In this document: piece by piece, positions 17,694 to 27,900 of the stretch
How positions within the stretch are numbered: position 1 is the stretch's first letter
How the letters are laid out: every line of letters begins with the position of its first letter
NCBI RefSeq assembly: GCF_030684675.1
Contig: NZ_JAUXXZ010000079.1
Span: 1-39,671 of the forward strand
Length of the DNA stretch: 39,671 nucleotides
Reading direction: 5' to 3'
DNA from: Daejeonella sp.
Lineage (GTDB): Bacteria; Bacteroidota; Bacteroidia; Sphingobacteriales; Sphingobacteriaceae
Translations under genes and position numbers: made by a program
Notes under the pieces: model-generated
Seen by the model: the letters and a program-made list of their open reading frames with translations, nothing else
Told to the model about the DNA's origin: nothing
The model's database searches: none

Positions 17694-18680
17694 GTGCAAA
17701 ATCTTAGCCCGGATCGTATTTTCTCTGTTTCTGATTCTCTGGAATTTGAAAAACTGTCTCTTGATATCTTCAACTATCAGGTTAGGAAATGTGAGGTTTA
17801 CGAACGCTTTGTCAGCAATCTTGGGATTGACATCCGGGAGGTAAAAGACCTCAACAGTATCCCCTTTCTACCAATAGAATTCTTCAAAAGCCAGAAAATT
17901 AGCTGTTCTAAAGACGAGCCTGGTATTATTTTCAGCAGTTCAGGTACTACCGCACTAAGCCAGAGCAGGCATTTTGTACATAATATTGATTTCTATATTC
18001 AAAGCTACAGAACGGCTTTTAGCCTGTTTTATGGTGAGATCAGCAATTACACTGTACTGGCATTGCTGCCTTCCTACCTTGAACGCGATGGGTCATCATT
18101 AATTTATATGGTCAATGACCTGATCAGCTTAAGCAAACATCAAAAAAGTGGCTATTTTCTTGATAATCATGATCTTTTGAAGCAGACACTTCAGGAACTC
18201 AAGGCTTCTGAAAGCCCTACCATCCTGATCGGTGTGACCTATGCTCTGTTGGACTTTGTAGAAAACCATTCCATTGAGTTTCCGGAACTGATTGTGATGG
18301 AAACAGGAGGAATGAAAGGAAAACGCCGTGAAATTCTTAGAACAGAGCTCCATGAAGTCTTGTGTGCGGGTTTTGGAGTGCCAGGGATTCATTCAGAATA
18401 TGGGATGACTGAACTGCTCTCACAGGCCTATTCTAAAGGATCAGGGATTTTTCAGTCTCCACCATGGATAAAAGTCAGAATCAGGGATACTAACGATCCA
18501 CTAACCCTTCTGGGAAATGAATCTACCGGCGGACTTAACATTATCGATCTTGCAAATGTCCACTCCTGTTCTTTTATAGCTACCCAGGATCTTGGGAAAT
18601 GTTATGCCGATGGTAGCTTTGAAGTTTTGGGCAGATTCGATCACAGCGATATCAGAGGTTGCAATTTACTTGTCCAGTAA
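17694..18680 (+). CDS. LuxE-like acyl-protein synthetase / acyl-adenylating enzyme
   Basis: A 328-residue member of the ANL-type adenylating superfamily. IPFLPIEFFKSQKI is typical of the LuxE branch. IIFSSSGTTALSQSRH is the phosphate-binding loop, HSEYGMTELLSQAY is the A5-like core, and DLGKCYADGSFEVLGRFDHSDIRG is the hinge region. LuxE activates fatty acids as acyl-AMP for acyl transfer. Bacteroidetes relatives sit in lipid or polysaccharide contexts, and the acyl group here is unknown. I prefer GTG 17694 because it yields a family-like N-terminus (MQNLSPDRIFS) and lies just after a consensus -7 box. The frame also extends to ATG 17649 inside a repeat hairpin. Confidence 0.8.
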   Translation: MQNLSPDRIFSVSDSLEFEKLSLDIFNYQVRKCEVYERFVSNLGIDIREVKDLNSIPFLPIEFFKSQKISCSKDEPGIIFSSSGTTALSQSRHFVHNIDFYIQSYRTAFSLFYGEISNYTVLALLPSYLERDGSSLIYMVNDLISLSKHQKSGYFLDNHDLLKQTLQELKASESPTILIGVTYALLDFVENHSIEFPELIVMETGGMKGKRREILRTELHEVLCAGFGVPGIHSEYGMTELLSQAYSKGSGIFQSPPWIKVRIRDTNDPLTLLGNESTGGLNIIDLANVHSCSFIATQDLGKCYADGSFEVLGRFDHSDIRGCNLLVQ

Positions 18681-18720
18681 TTAAGAAAGAGATGTGAGAT
18701 ATGAGAAAAGATCAAAGAAA

Positions 18721-18755
18721 TTATGGCTGCTACATATTAAATGAAGCAGCCATAA
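18721..18755 (-). terminator. bidirectional hairpin terminator
   Basis: TTATGGCTGCT (18721-18731) pairs with AGCAGCCATAA (18745-18755) over 11 bases with a 13-base loop. On the minus strand TTTCTTTG follows, fitting termination of the oxidoreductase operon that ends at 18776. The plus strand has weaker T content but may also terminate the LuxE-like gene. Confidence 0.75.
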
Positions 18756-18775
18756 AACTTACAACTTATAACTTT

Positions 18776-20230
18776 CTAAGCTCCCAACGTCCAGCCCTTA
18801 CGGTATTCCCGCTTAACGAACTGATTGGCTTCATCAAAGTTGGTAATTTTCATATTAGGGCCATCCCAAAGCAGTTTTTTATATCTTCCCGGATAGGTGA
18901 AACCATTCCCTGAAGCATTTGCTTTACGGATATCAAAACCCCGGATTGCTAAATTCCCCATCAGCAGGGCTTCAGTCAGAGGACCTGCAATAGAAAAGTC
19001 AGAACTAACCTCCTGTTTTCCATATCCCGCAATTGCAGCATCAACCCATTGAGTATAATGTCCTGCCTCTTGTCCCGGAACCCGTGCAAGTGTTGCAGGC
19101 ACATTGATTTCAGCATTACGTGATGCTGGTAAAAGTCTTGGATTTTTACCATAGGTATCGCAAAGCATTTTACCTTTTGTACCGATAAATAATACTCCAT
19201 TACCACCATCTCCAAATATCTCATCAGAACCCAGCTCCTGCGGACGGGCAGGTTGTATTCCACCATCCATCCAGTGCATTTTAACCTCTGCATTATTTTG
19301 CTTGCCGGAGTTAAAAGTCATAATTACATGAGAAGATGGAGGGCAGCTTTCAGGGAAGTATCCTCGTTTAAACTGATCCACATACACACTTCCCACACTA
19401 CACTCAACATCAGTAGGATATTTCAGACCTAAAACCCGGAATGGTGCATCAACCAGATGACAACCCATATCCCCTAATGCTCCTGTACCATAATCCCACC
19501 ATCCACGCCAGTTAAAAGGAACCAGCTTATCTACATAATCTGTCTGAGGAGCAGTACCAAGCCATAAATCCCAGTTAAGTTCTTTTGGAATATCACTTTT
19601 TGTTGCAGGCCATGCAACACCTTGTGGCCAAACAGGCCTGTCAGTCCAGCAATAAACTGTATGCACGTCACCAATCACTCCGGCATTATACCATTCTATT
19701 AGTTTACGAGTACCGTCACTGGATGCACCCTGATTACCCATCTGAGTTACTACTTTATAACGCACAGCAGCTTCTGTTAGAATCCTTGCTTCATAAATAT
19801 CATGAGTGAGGGGTTTCTGAACATAAACATGTTTCTTCAACTGCATTGCTGCAAGCGTGGTGATTGCGTGATTATGATCGGGAGTCGAAACCGAAACCGC
19901 ATCGAAATGTTTTGATTCTTTATCAAACATCTCGCGCCAGTCTTTATAGTATTTAGCTTTTGGGAAATTTTTAACAGATCCGGCAGCCCTGCGATCATCT
20001 ACATCACATAAAAATCCGATTTCTGCCTTTCCTCCACTCGCAAAACCGGTAAGGTCGCTCGCTCCTTTACCACCGGCACCTACACCGGCGATTACCAAAC
20101 GATCGCTAGGTGCTATAAAACCTTTACCACCCAAAACATGGCGGGGTACAATCATAAAACCTGCCGCAGCTAAAGCGGTAGTTTTCACGAAATCTCTTCT
20201 GGAACTACCAGACTTTCTTTCTTCCTTCAT
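18776..20230 (-). CDS. Tat-exported Gfo/Idh/MocA family oxidoreductase
   Basis: A 484-residue protein with a twin-arginine signal (SRRDFVKTTALAAAGFMIVP, residues 10-29). A Rossmann segment follows (VIAGVGAGGKGASDLTGFA), then a family motif with QKP instead of EKP (HVYVQKPLTHD) and the long substrate domain of the exported Bacteroidetes subgroup. Tat export fits folding around a tightly bound NAD(P) cofactor. Related exported enzymes act on glycosides, either by transient oxidation at C3 as in GH109 or in 3-keto-sugar formation. It is the last gene of the minus-strand set after the GMC pair (36-base gap) and is followed by a terminator. Confidence 0.9.
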   Translation of the reverse strand: MKEERKSGSSRRDFVKTTALAAAGFMIVPRHVLGGKGFIAPSDRLVIAGVGAGGKGASDLTGFASGGKAEIGFLCDVDDRRAAGSVKNFPKAKYYKDWREMFDKESKHFDAVSVSTPDHNHAITTLAAMQLKKHVYVQKPLTHDIYEARILTEAAVRYKVVTQMGNQGASSDGTRKLIEWYNAGVIGDVHTVYCWTDRPVWPQGVAWPATKSDIPKELNWDLWLGTAPQTDYVDKLVPFNWRGWWDYGTGALGDMGCHLVDAPFRVLGLKYPTDVECSVGSVYVDQFKRGYFPESCPPSSHVIMTFNSGKQNNAEVKMHWMDGGIQPARPQELGSDEIFGDGGNGVLFIGTKGKMLCDTYGKNPRLLPASRNAEINVPATLARVPGQEAGHYTQWVDAAIAGYGKQEVSSDFSIAGPLTEALLMGNLAIRGFDIRKANASGNGFTYPGRYKKLLWDGPNMKITNFDEANQFVKREYRKGWTLGA

Positions 20231-20266
20231 AAATATAGTTCAGATTATTAATGATCATTGTTCCTT

Positions 20267-20833
20267 TTATGCCCAGGCACGGTCGCCTTTTTTATAGGGC
20301 AGATTTCCATTATAACTTCCCGGTGTTTCAACATATTTCAGGGCCTTTGTGGCTCCAACTTCAGAGGTAAAAAAGCCTAGCAGGGTTAATTCCTTCATCA
20401 TTCTGAAATAATGAGCAGGATCCTCTGTCGACTTCTTTTCAGTATAGGCCTTTTGTTCTGCATCCAGTGTACTAAGGTATGAAGTACGTTCCTCCGGACT
20501 GCAGTCTATGAAGTTTTTTCCGGTCTTATCCTTACATCCTTTATCCAGACTCTGTATCCCTGCTTTAAAAATTTCCTGATCGGCCTTAGTATAACAATCC
20601 TTAACCATCACATTCATAAATTCACCCACCTTAGCTTCTTTAGCTCCGGGGGTGTTGGTTTTTGGCAGTATGGTCTCTGCTATCTCATTGAGCAGGTCAG
20701 TGGTCGACTTATCAAAAAAATCTGAGGTCTGCTGAGTGCTTGAATTACATCCGTATTCAAGAAATATACTTGAACCGATAATAGTTCCGCCTAAAATCCA
20801 GCTAACTTTCTGTATTGCTTCTCTTCTGTTCAT
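20267..20833 (-). CDS. gluconate 2-dehydrogenase subunit 3 family protein (small Tat subunit)
   Basis: A 188-residue protein with N-terminal RREAIQKVSWILGG, a Tat-like twin-arginine and hydrophobic core, and a possible lipobox LEYGC at about residue 29. The body (TDLLNEIAETILPKTNTPGA, GEFMNVMVKDCY) matches the gluconate 2-dehydrogenase subunit 3 family. In characterised FAD-dependent sugar dehydrogenases this small subunit carries the Tat signal and takes the signal-less GMC catalytic subunit across the membrane. The GMC gene ends 11 bases upstream, which fits exactly. It ends six residues after KKGDRA, a normal C-terminus. Confidence 0.88.
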   Translation of the reverse strand: MNRREAIQKVSWILGGTIIGSSIFLEYGCNSSTQQTSDFFDKSTTDLLNEIAETILPKTNTPGAKEAKVGEFMNVMVKDCYTKADQEIFKAGIQSLDKGCKDKTGKNFIDCSPEERTSYLSTLDAEQKAYTEKKSTEDPAHYFRMMKELTLLGFFTSEVGATKALKYVETPGSYNGNLPYKKGDRAWA

Positions 20834-20844
20834 GATTTCCTGAA

Positions 20845-22524
20845 TTAAATATTTCCCTTTTTCAGTTCGCTTACCGCATGATCAACAGCACGTGCCGTTA
20901 GAGCCATATAAGTCAATGATGGATTCTGGCAGGCAGCCGAAGTCATTGCAGCACCATCGGTAACAAATACATTTGGCGCGTCCCAAACCTGATTAAATTT
21001 ATTTAGCACCGATGTTTTCGGATCCAATCCCATACGGGCAGTACCCATTTCATGGATTCCCTGTCCCAGGGCATAACCTGTATCAAATGTCTTAACATCC
21101 TTTAGTCCTGAATTTTCGAGCATTTCCTTCGCATCCTCCATCATATCCTTTCTCATTTTCAGCTCATTCTCCTTAATCTCGGCATCAATTGCCAAAACAT
21201 TCAAACCCCATTTATCCTTTTTGGTTTTGTCGATAGTGACTTTATTTTCATGATAAGGGAGTGTCTCGCCAAAAGCAGTGATACCCATCGTCCATGCTCC
21301 CGGTTCGCATAGAGCATCTTTAAAGTCAGCTCCAATATTCATTTCAGCAACATTTCGGCCCCAGCCTTCGCGGCTCGCTCCGCCCTGGTAACCGAATCCA
21401 CGTATGTAATCCCGTTTATCATCTCCTATGTTCCGGAAGCGTGGGATATAAATTCCAGTTGGTCTTCGTCCAAAATAGTATTTATCCTCAAAACCTTCCA
21501 TTTTACCGGATGCCCCAAGACGGAAATGATGATCCATCAGGTTATGTCCCAATTCTCCGCTGCTGCTCCCAAGTCCACCATCCCAGATATCTGTTGCCGA
21601 ATTCATTAGAATCCACGTAGAATTTAAAGTAGAGGCATTCAGGAAGATTATTTTTGCAAAGTACTCGTAAGTCTTGTTTGTTTCTGCGTCAAGCACTTCG
21701 ACACCCTTTGCTTTTTTAGTATCCTTATCATAAAGGATCTTTGTGACAATTGAAAATGGACGCAATGTTAAATTACCTGTCGCCACTGCTGCAGGGAGGG
21801 TTGAAGATTGTGTACTAAAATATCCCCCGAAAGGGCAACCCAAGGAACATTTACTGCGGTACTGGCAATTTGTACGTCCGGGAAGCGCCTTTGTTAAATT
21901 AGCTGCTCTGCCTATGACCATGTGACGGTCACCTTTATAATGTGCTTTGATACGGGCAGCTACCTCTTTCTCAACCACATTCATTTCCATACCAGGCTGA
22001 AACTCACCATCAGGAAGCTGAGCTAAACCATTTCTGGTACCACTAATCCCTGCAAATCGTTCTACATGGCTATACCATTTCTCCAGATCCTTATACCTGA
22101 TTGGCCAGTCGACTGCAATACCATCTTTTGCATTGGCTTCAAAATCCATTTCGCTAAGGCGATAACTTTGGCGCCCCCACATCAAAGATCTCCCACCTAC
22201 ATGATATCCGCGATACCAGTCGAAACGTTTTACTTCTGTATAAGGGCTATCCTGATCACTCGCCCAAAAATTTAAATTCTTTTCGCTTAGCGGGTAGTCT
22301 CTTTTTAATACCGGATAATCTTCGATCATCTGCTGGGTTCGTCCGCCTCTGTGGGGAAACTCCCAAGGACCTTTTGTCGCATTTTCATAGCCCTTTACAT
22401 GCTCAACGTTGCGACCACGTTCAAGCATGATAGTTTTCAGACCCTTCTCTGTGAGTTCCTTGGCAGCCCAGCCACCACTGATCCCCGAACCAATCACTAT
22501 TGCATCATACGTATTATCAGCCAT
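20845..22524 (-). CDS. GMC-type FAD-dependent sugar dehydrogenase, catalytic subunit
   Basis: A 559-residue GMC oxidoreductase. The FAD dinucleotide fold is at the N-terminus (AIVIGSGISGGWAAKELTE, residues 8-26, then MLERG), with GGRSLMWGRQSYR in the FAD-binding region. A Cys-rich CQYRSKCSLGCPFGG resembles the Fe-S or Cys cluster seen in GMC subunits of membrane dehydrogenases. VFVTDGAAMTSAACQNPSLT closes the FAD domain. It has no signal peptide and likely travels with the Tat-tagged small subunit encoded 11 bases downstream. Family members oxidise gluconate, glucose or glucosides (C2 or C3) and pass electrons to cytochrome c. The neighbouring ThuA and DUF1080 genes favour glucoside 3-dehydrogenase activity, an inference. 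Confidence 0.9.
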   Translation of the reverse strand: MADNTYDAIVIGSGISGGWAAKELTEKGLKTIMLERGRNVEHVKGYENATKGPWEFPHRGGRTQQMIEDYPVLKRDYPLSEKNLNFWASDQDSPYTEVKRFDWYRGYHVGGRSLMWGRQSYRLSEMDFEANAKDGIAVDWPIRYKDLEKWYSHVERFAGISGTRNGLAQLPDGEFQPGMEMNVVEKEVAARIKAHYKGDRHMVIGRAANLTKALPGRTNCQYRSKCSLGCPFGGYFSTQSSTLPAAVATGNLTLRPFSIVTKILYDKDTKKAKGVEVLDAETNKTYEYFAKIIFLNASTLNSTWILMNSATDIWDGGLGSSSGELGHNLMDHHFRLGASGKMEGFEDKYYFGRRPTGIYIPRFRNIGDDKRDYIRGFGYQGGASREGWGRNVAEMNIGADFKDALCEPGAWTMGITAFGETLPYHENKVTIDKTKKDKWGLNVLAIDAEIKENELKMRKDMMEDAKEMLENSGLKDVKTFDTGYALGQGIHEMGTARMGLDPKTSVLNKFNQVWDAPNVFVTDGAAMTSAACQNPSLTYMALTARAVDHAVSELKKGNI

Positions 22525-22567
22525 ACTCTTTATTTTTTATTTTCTATTTCTTGTTTCCTTTTTGATA

Positions 22568-22592
22568 AAGGAGCAAAGAATAAGGAACAAAG
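22568..22592. repeat. short direct repeat AAGGA(G/A)CAAAG
   Basis: Two 11-base copies (22568-22578 and 22582-22592) differ at one base and are separated by three bases, in the 99-base gap between the isomerase and GMC genes. The copies are purine-rich on the plus strand and may belong to an interspersed low-complexity family. Confidence 0.6.
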
Positions 22593-22623
22593 ACTTAATC
22601 CTTCTTGCTCTTTAATCTCTTCT

Positions 22624-23406
22624 CTAAACATCACATATCCTGACAGCATCCTTTAACGACCAGGCTTTATCAGTATTTAATGGGATAAATTCCTGTGCAA
22701 CATAGCCTTTAAACCCCGTATCAAGTATTGCCCTCATGATTGAAGGATAATTAAGTTCCTGCGATTCATCTATCTCATGACGACCGGGCACTCCGGCAGT
22801 ATGATAATGAGCAATATACTGATTGTTGTCCTTTATCGTTCTGATTACATCGCCCTCATCAATCTGCATATGATAAATATCATATAAAAGTTTAAAATTT
22901 TCAGATCCTACTTTTTTTACCAGTTCAACACCCCAATGAGTTCTGTCACACTGATAATCAATATGATCGATCTTGCTATTGAGTAGCTCCATGACAATGG
23001 TTACTTTACTCTTTTCTGCAAGAGACATAATCTGCTTCAGACCCTCCGCACAATTTTGCAGTCCGGTTTCATCATCCATACCAGCTCTGTTCCCGCTAAA
23101 GCAAATCAAATTCTTATGTCCTGCTTTGGCAACCAGAGGAATCATTTCCCTGTAATTATTCAGTAATTCAAAATGATAAACCTTGTTATTCCAGCCCTTC
23201 TCCAAACTGATCTCTGCTCCGTTACACATGGTAGACTTGAGTCCATATTCTTCCAGGATCGGCCAGTCTGAAGGTCCAAGCAGGTCGATTCCGACCAACC
23301 CGATTTCATTTGCAAGTTTGCATAGTTCTTCAATCGAAAGTTCATCAAAGCACCAGCGGCAAACTGATTGATTAATATTACCTCTTAATGATTGAATACT
23401 AAGCAT
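22624..23406 (-). CDS. hydroxypyruvate-isomerase-like TIM-barrel protein
   Basis: A 260-residue xylose-isomerase-like TIM barrel. Metal-ligand strands appear in order: VIMELLNSKIDH-type segment (TIVMELLNSK), LLYDIYHMQIDEGD, AHYHTAGVPGRHE and GYVAQEFIP, giving the Glu, Asp, His, Glu set of the AP-endonuclease-2 superfamily. FCFDEL near the N-terminus (CRWCFDELSIEEL) is typical of the Hyi group. It interconverts keto and aldehyde forms or epimerises sugars, and the specific substrate is not visible. It has no signal peptide and lies 31 bases after the MFS gene, so it likely handles imported sugar in the cytoplasm. Confidence 0.85.
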   Translation of the reverse strand: MLSIQSLRGNINQSVCRWCFDELSIEELCKLANEIGLVGIDLLGPSDWPILEEYGLKSTMCNGAEISLEKGWNNKVYHFELLNNYREMIPLVAKAGHKNLICFSGNRAGMDDETGLQNCAEGLKQIMSLAEKSKVTIVMELLNSKIDHIDYQCDRTHWGVELVKKVGSENFKLLYDIYHMQIDEGDVIRTIKDNNQYIAHYHTAGVPGRHEIDESQELNYPSIMRAILDTGFKGYVAQEFIPLNTDKAWSLKDAVRICDV

Positions 23407-23437
23407 TTATTTAAAAACAAGAACAGTAAATAACCAA

Positions 23438-24694
23438 TCATATTACATCAGGACTTTTATCCATATTCCTTTCAGAATTTTCCTTTTTCTGGCTAAAAGT
23501 AAAAAAGAACAACACCGCAACTACCACCGCTATGCCTGAAGCAAGCATCCATATTTTTTCCCAGTCGTGCTGAGTATCTGAGAGTTTATAAGCATCACTA
23601 ACTATTCCAGCAACCCAGAAGCCAATCAACATTCCTATACCATAGGTAGCCAGTGTAATTAAACCCTGTGCTGCACTTTTATATTTATCACCTGCTTTTG
23701 AATTCGTGTATATCTGCCCCGAAACAAAGAAGAAGTCATAACAGATACCATGCAATGCTATTCCAACAATAAGCATGGAGATCAGTTCGTCTGCATTTCC
23801 ATATGCGAATAACGTATATCTGATAGCCCATGCAATCATCCCGACTAAAATGGTCTTTTTAAACCCAAATCGGCTAAAGAAAAGGGGGAGGAGCAGCAGG
23901 AATAATACCTCTGATACCTGCCCGATGGTCATTTTTCCGGTAGGATTTTCCATTCCGATTTCGGAAAGAAAGAGGTTTGCATTCTGATAATAAAATGCAA
24001 GAGGGATACAGATTAAAATGGATGAAATAAAGAAAATCAAAAAATTTCTATTATTCAGCATTTTAAGGGCGTCAAGTCCCAATAAAGATGATAAAGCCAC
24101 CTTTTCTCCTTTAAATACGGTGGGTGGAGTTTTTGGGAGGCTGAAACTGAAAACTCCCAGTATCACAGAAGATATCCCTGCCATAGCAAAGGTATTCCTT
24201 AAAAGTCCGTCCGTTACGCCTTCTGACGAGTCCCAGTGAAACAGGAAGCTGATGCATAAACCAGCAACGATCCAGCCAATAGTACCCCAAATACGAATCG
24301 AAGAGAACTCCTTTTCGGCACTTTTCATCTGGTTGAATGAAATTGAATTAACCAATGCAAGGGTAGGCATGAAGAGGATCATATACCCAAAAACATAAGG
24401 ATAAAACCCTGCAAAGTCAGTTGCATAATACATCTGAGACATCAAAACGGCTCCAATCAGATGAAGAATCCCAAGTATCCTTTCGGCATTGAAATACCTG
24501 TCGGCGATCAAACCAATTATGAAAGGAGCAATTATGGCCCCAAAGGACTGAGTAGAAAATACCGCAGCAGTTTCTGAACCATTTGCAAGGAGATTTCTGC
24601 CAAGGAAAGTACCAAGTGTAACAAACCATGAGCCCCAAATAAAAAATTCGAGGAACATCATGAAAGATAATTTAATGCGAGTGAACAGGTTCAT
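23438..24694 (-). CDS. MFS transporter, nucleoside:H+ symporter-like
   Basis: A 418-residue protein with about twelve membrane helices. The N-terminal FIWGSWFVTLGTFLGRNL and the loop IADRYFNAERILGI match the NHS (nucleoside:H+ symporter) branch of the major facilitator superfamily as annotated in Bacteroidetes. In this phylum the branch is often found beside Gfo/Idh/MocA and isomerase genes, and sugar or keto-sugar transport is as likely as nucleoside uptake. It is the first gene of the minus-strand set, with the divergent promoter region just upstream. It would move products of periplasmic oxidation into the cell, an inference from context. Confidence 0.88.
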   Translation of the reverse strand: MNLFTRIKLSFMMFLEFFIWGSWFVTLGTFLGRNLLANGSETAAVFSTQSFGAIIAPFIIGLIADRYFNAERILGILHLIGAVLMSQMYYATDFAGFYPYVFGYMILFMPTLALVNSISFNQMKSAEKEFSSIRIWGTIGWIVAGLCISFLFHWDSSEGVTDGLLRNTFAMAGISSVILGVFSFSLPKTPPTVFKGEKVALSSLLGLDALKMLNNRNFLIFFISSILICIPLAFYYQNANLFLSEIGMENPTGKMTIGQVSEVLFLLLLPLFFSRFGFKKTILVGMIAWAIRYTLFAYGNADELISMLIVGIALHGICYDFFFVSGQIYTNSKAGDKYKSAAQGLITLATYGIGMLIGFWVAGIVSDAYKLSDTQHDWEKIWMLASGIAVVVAVLFFFTFSQKKENSERNMDKSPDVI

Positions 24695-24769
24695 AAAATG
24701 CTTGATTGAACTAAAATAAGGAGCTGAATAAAAAAGATGACCTGCGGATCAGATGACTCATATAAAATC

Positions 24770-24812
24770 TTAAAATAAATGAAATTCAGATTTAATGTGT
24801 TTAAAATAAATG
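24770..24812. promoter_or_regulatory. paired direct repeats in the divergent promoter region
   Basis: TTAAAATAAATG occurs identically at 24770-24781 and 24801-24812. Starts are 31 bp apart, close to three helical turns, so both face the same side of DNA. They lie between the divergent MFS and ThuA-fusion genes and may be a shared regulator site. Both are AT-rich, so chance is possible. A TATATTTT near 24813 resembles a -7 box for the plus strand. Confidence 0.35.
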
Positions 24813-24901
24813 TATATTTTTATTTTTAATAATCATACTCAATTAAATACCATCCTGATCTTTTAACAGGCTGATAACATCCTCAGAACATAAAAATAAC
24901 C

Positions 24902-27900
24902 ATGAAAAGAATTTACAAACTGTTGCCATTCTCTTTGCTGATACTTGCCCTGTTTGCTTTCACCAAATGGGAACAAGCAGTTAAACCCAGAGTCCTTGTC
25001 TTTAGTAAAACTGCAGCTTACAGGCATGAGTCGATTGCAGCAGGTAAGACGGCTTTGATCAAATTGGGTAAGGAAAACGGATTTATTGTCGATACCACCG
25101 AAAACGAGAATTATTTCAATGATGATTCCCTGAAAAACTATTCTGCAGTGATTTTCCTGAGTACCACCGGTAACATATTGAACAGTCCGCAGCAAATCAG
25201 TTTTGAAAGGTTTATTCAGGCCGGTGGTAGTTATGTCGGAATTCATGCAGCAGCTGATACTGAATACGACTGGGAATGGTATGGAAAATTGGTGGGCGGA
25301 TATTTCAAAAGCCATCCAAAGATTCAGGAAGCTACGATGATTGTGAATGACCGCACACACCTCTCCACAAAACACCTTGATGAAAAATGGGTTCATAAAG
25401 ATGAATGGTATAATTACAAAAATTTGAATCAGGACGTAAAGGTTTTGATCTCTTTGGATGAAAAGAGTTATACAGGTGGAGAAAATGGAGATTATCATCC
25501 TATTGCATGGCATCATGAATTTGAAGGAGGAAGAGCCTTTTATACTGGTATGGGACATACTAATGAATCATACTCTGATCAGCTTTTCCTGAAACATCTT
25601 CTTGGAGGTATAAAATATGCGATCGGAAATAATGTTCCATTAAATTATGTTAAAGCCAAAACACCTCCAGTACCTGAAGAAAACCGTTTCGTAAAAACAG
25701 TTCTGACTACAGGAACCTTGTTTGAACCGACTGAAATGGCGATCCTTCCGAATCTAGACATCCTGCTAGTTCAAAGAAGGGGAGAGATAATGCTTTATAA
25801 AGAGAAAAGCAAAAGTATATCACAGGTTGGCTTTTTAAATGCCTATCACAAAACCGCAGTTGCGGGTGTGAACGCTGAAGAGGGAGTGCTTGGAATTGCA
25901 ACTGACCCGGCCTTCAAAGAGAATAATTACGTTTATATTTTCTACAGTCCGATAGATACCTCAGTAAACCGTCTCTCACGGTTCAAATTTGTGAACGACA
26001 GGCTGGATAACTCATCTGAAAAAGTAATTCTGGAGTTCTATTCGCAAAGAGAGATATGCTGCCATACCGGAGGATCAATTGCCTTTGGCCCTGATGGACT
26101 CTTATATGTTTCGGCTGGTGATAATGCAACCCCGTTTGATGTACCAAAACAGACTTTTGTAAATAAAGGCTACGGGCCTATGGACAACCGCCCGGGGCTT
26201 CAACAATATGATGCCAGAAGATCCTCAGGTAATACCAATGACCTTCGTGGAAAAATTATGAGGATAAAGGTAAATGAGGATGGCAGCTATAGCATTCCGG
26301 AGGGAAATTTATTTCCACCCAATACACCTGGTACAAGACCAGAGATTTATGTAATGGGAAACAGAAACCCTTACCGAATCTCCATCGACAAGAAAACAGG
26401 ATTCCTTTACTGGGGTGAGGTAGGCCCTGATGCGAATGCCGATAGTCCCGAAAGAGGATCGAGAGGCTACGATGAATTGAACCAGGCAAGAAAGGCGGGC
26501 TTTTTTGGATGGCCATTTTTCGTAGGGAATAATTACCCATACCGGGCATACGATTATACCAATGGAACAATCGGTGAGGCATTTGATCCGGCTAAGCCTT
26601 ATAATAATTCGCCAAACAATACTGGTCTGGAATATCTTCCTCCAGTTTCACCCGCATTTATCTGGTATCCTTATGCGGCTTCAAAGGAATTTCCTCAGGT
26701 TGGTACCGGAGGCAGAAATGCAATGGCAGGACCGGTTTATCATACTGAATTGTATCCTAAGGAAACTCGTTATCCTGATTATTATAACAATAAACTATTT
26801 ATTTACGACTGGATCAGAGGCTGGATAAAGGCGGTTACCATGAAACCTAATGGTGATTACGATAATATGGAGGCCTTTATGCCGATGACAAACTTCTCCT
26901 CTCCGATCGATATGGAATTGGGACCTGATGGACGCATCTATATTCTGGAATACGGAAAAGGCTGGTTCTCAAAAAATCCTGATGCAGGTATATCCAGAAT
27001 TGATTTCGTTGCCGGCAACCGCCCTCCAAAGATTAAAGAATTAATCATAAGCAAAACAAGCGGAGTACTTCCATTTAAATTGCAAGCCAAAGTTGAAGCC
27101 AGCGATCCCGATAAGGATAAAATGAATTATGTCTGGGAGCTTGGCAATGGGATCAAAAAATCAACTATACTGCCAAGTATCGAACATACCTTTACTAAAG
27201 CGGGAGAATATGCAATCAGCGTTCTGGCAATCGACAAAAATTTTGCAAGTACCAATAGCAGTCCGGTAACCATTTCTGCAGGAAATGCCCAGCCCAAGGT
27301 CAGTATTCAGTTAAAGGGAAATCAGATTTTTTATTTTGCCGGAAAACCGGTAGAGTACGATGTTACAGTCAGTGATGAGGGTTCTACGGTCAATAAAAAC
27401 ACCATTTATGTAGCGAATAATTATACTAAAGGTACAGACCTTGCAGGAGCTTCAATGGGGCATCAGGTATTTACAGAAGTACAGGCCGGGCAGGCTTTGA
27501 TGCTTAAATCAGATTGCCAGTCCTGTCATCAGGTAAGTACCAAATCTATTGGTCCATCGTACACCCAGGTGTCTGCAAAATACCAAAGTGATCCTAACGC
27601 AGTTACTTATCTGGCTGCAAAGATCATTAAAGGGGGTGGTGGAACATGGGGAGAGGTAGCAATGCCAGCTCACTCAACTATGAACGATGATGATGCAAAG
27701 AAAATAGCTCAATGGGTTTTATCACTTGAGAATAAAGCTGTAAATAAGGCCACTTTGCCAATTCAGGGAAGTATTATCCCTGCACAGGAATCTGAAAATA
27801 ATATTTTTAGCATCTACGCTTCTTATACAGATCAGGGACAAGCTGGACTGAAACCCCTGACAGGCTCTGCTACAGTTTATCTTAGAAGCAATATAATTAA

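Noticed and set aside
24863-25558. Minus-strand frame of 231 codons
   Set aside because: It lies opposite the ThuA domain of the fusion gene, which has clear motifs. The antisense product has none.
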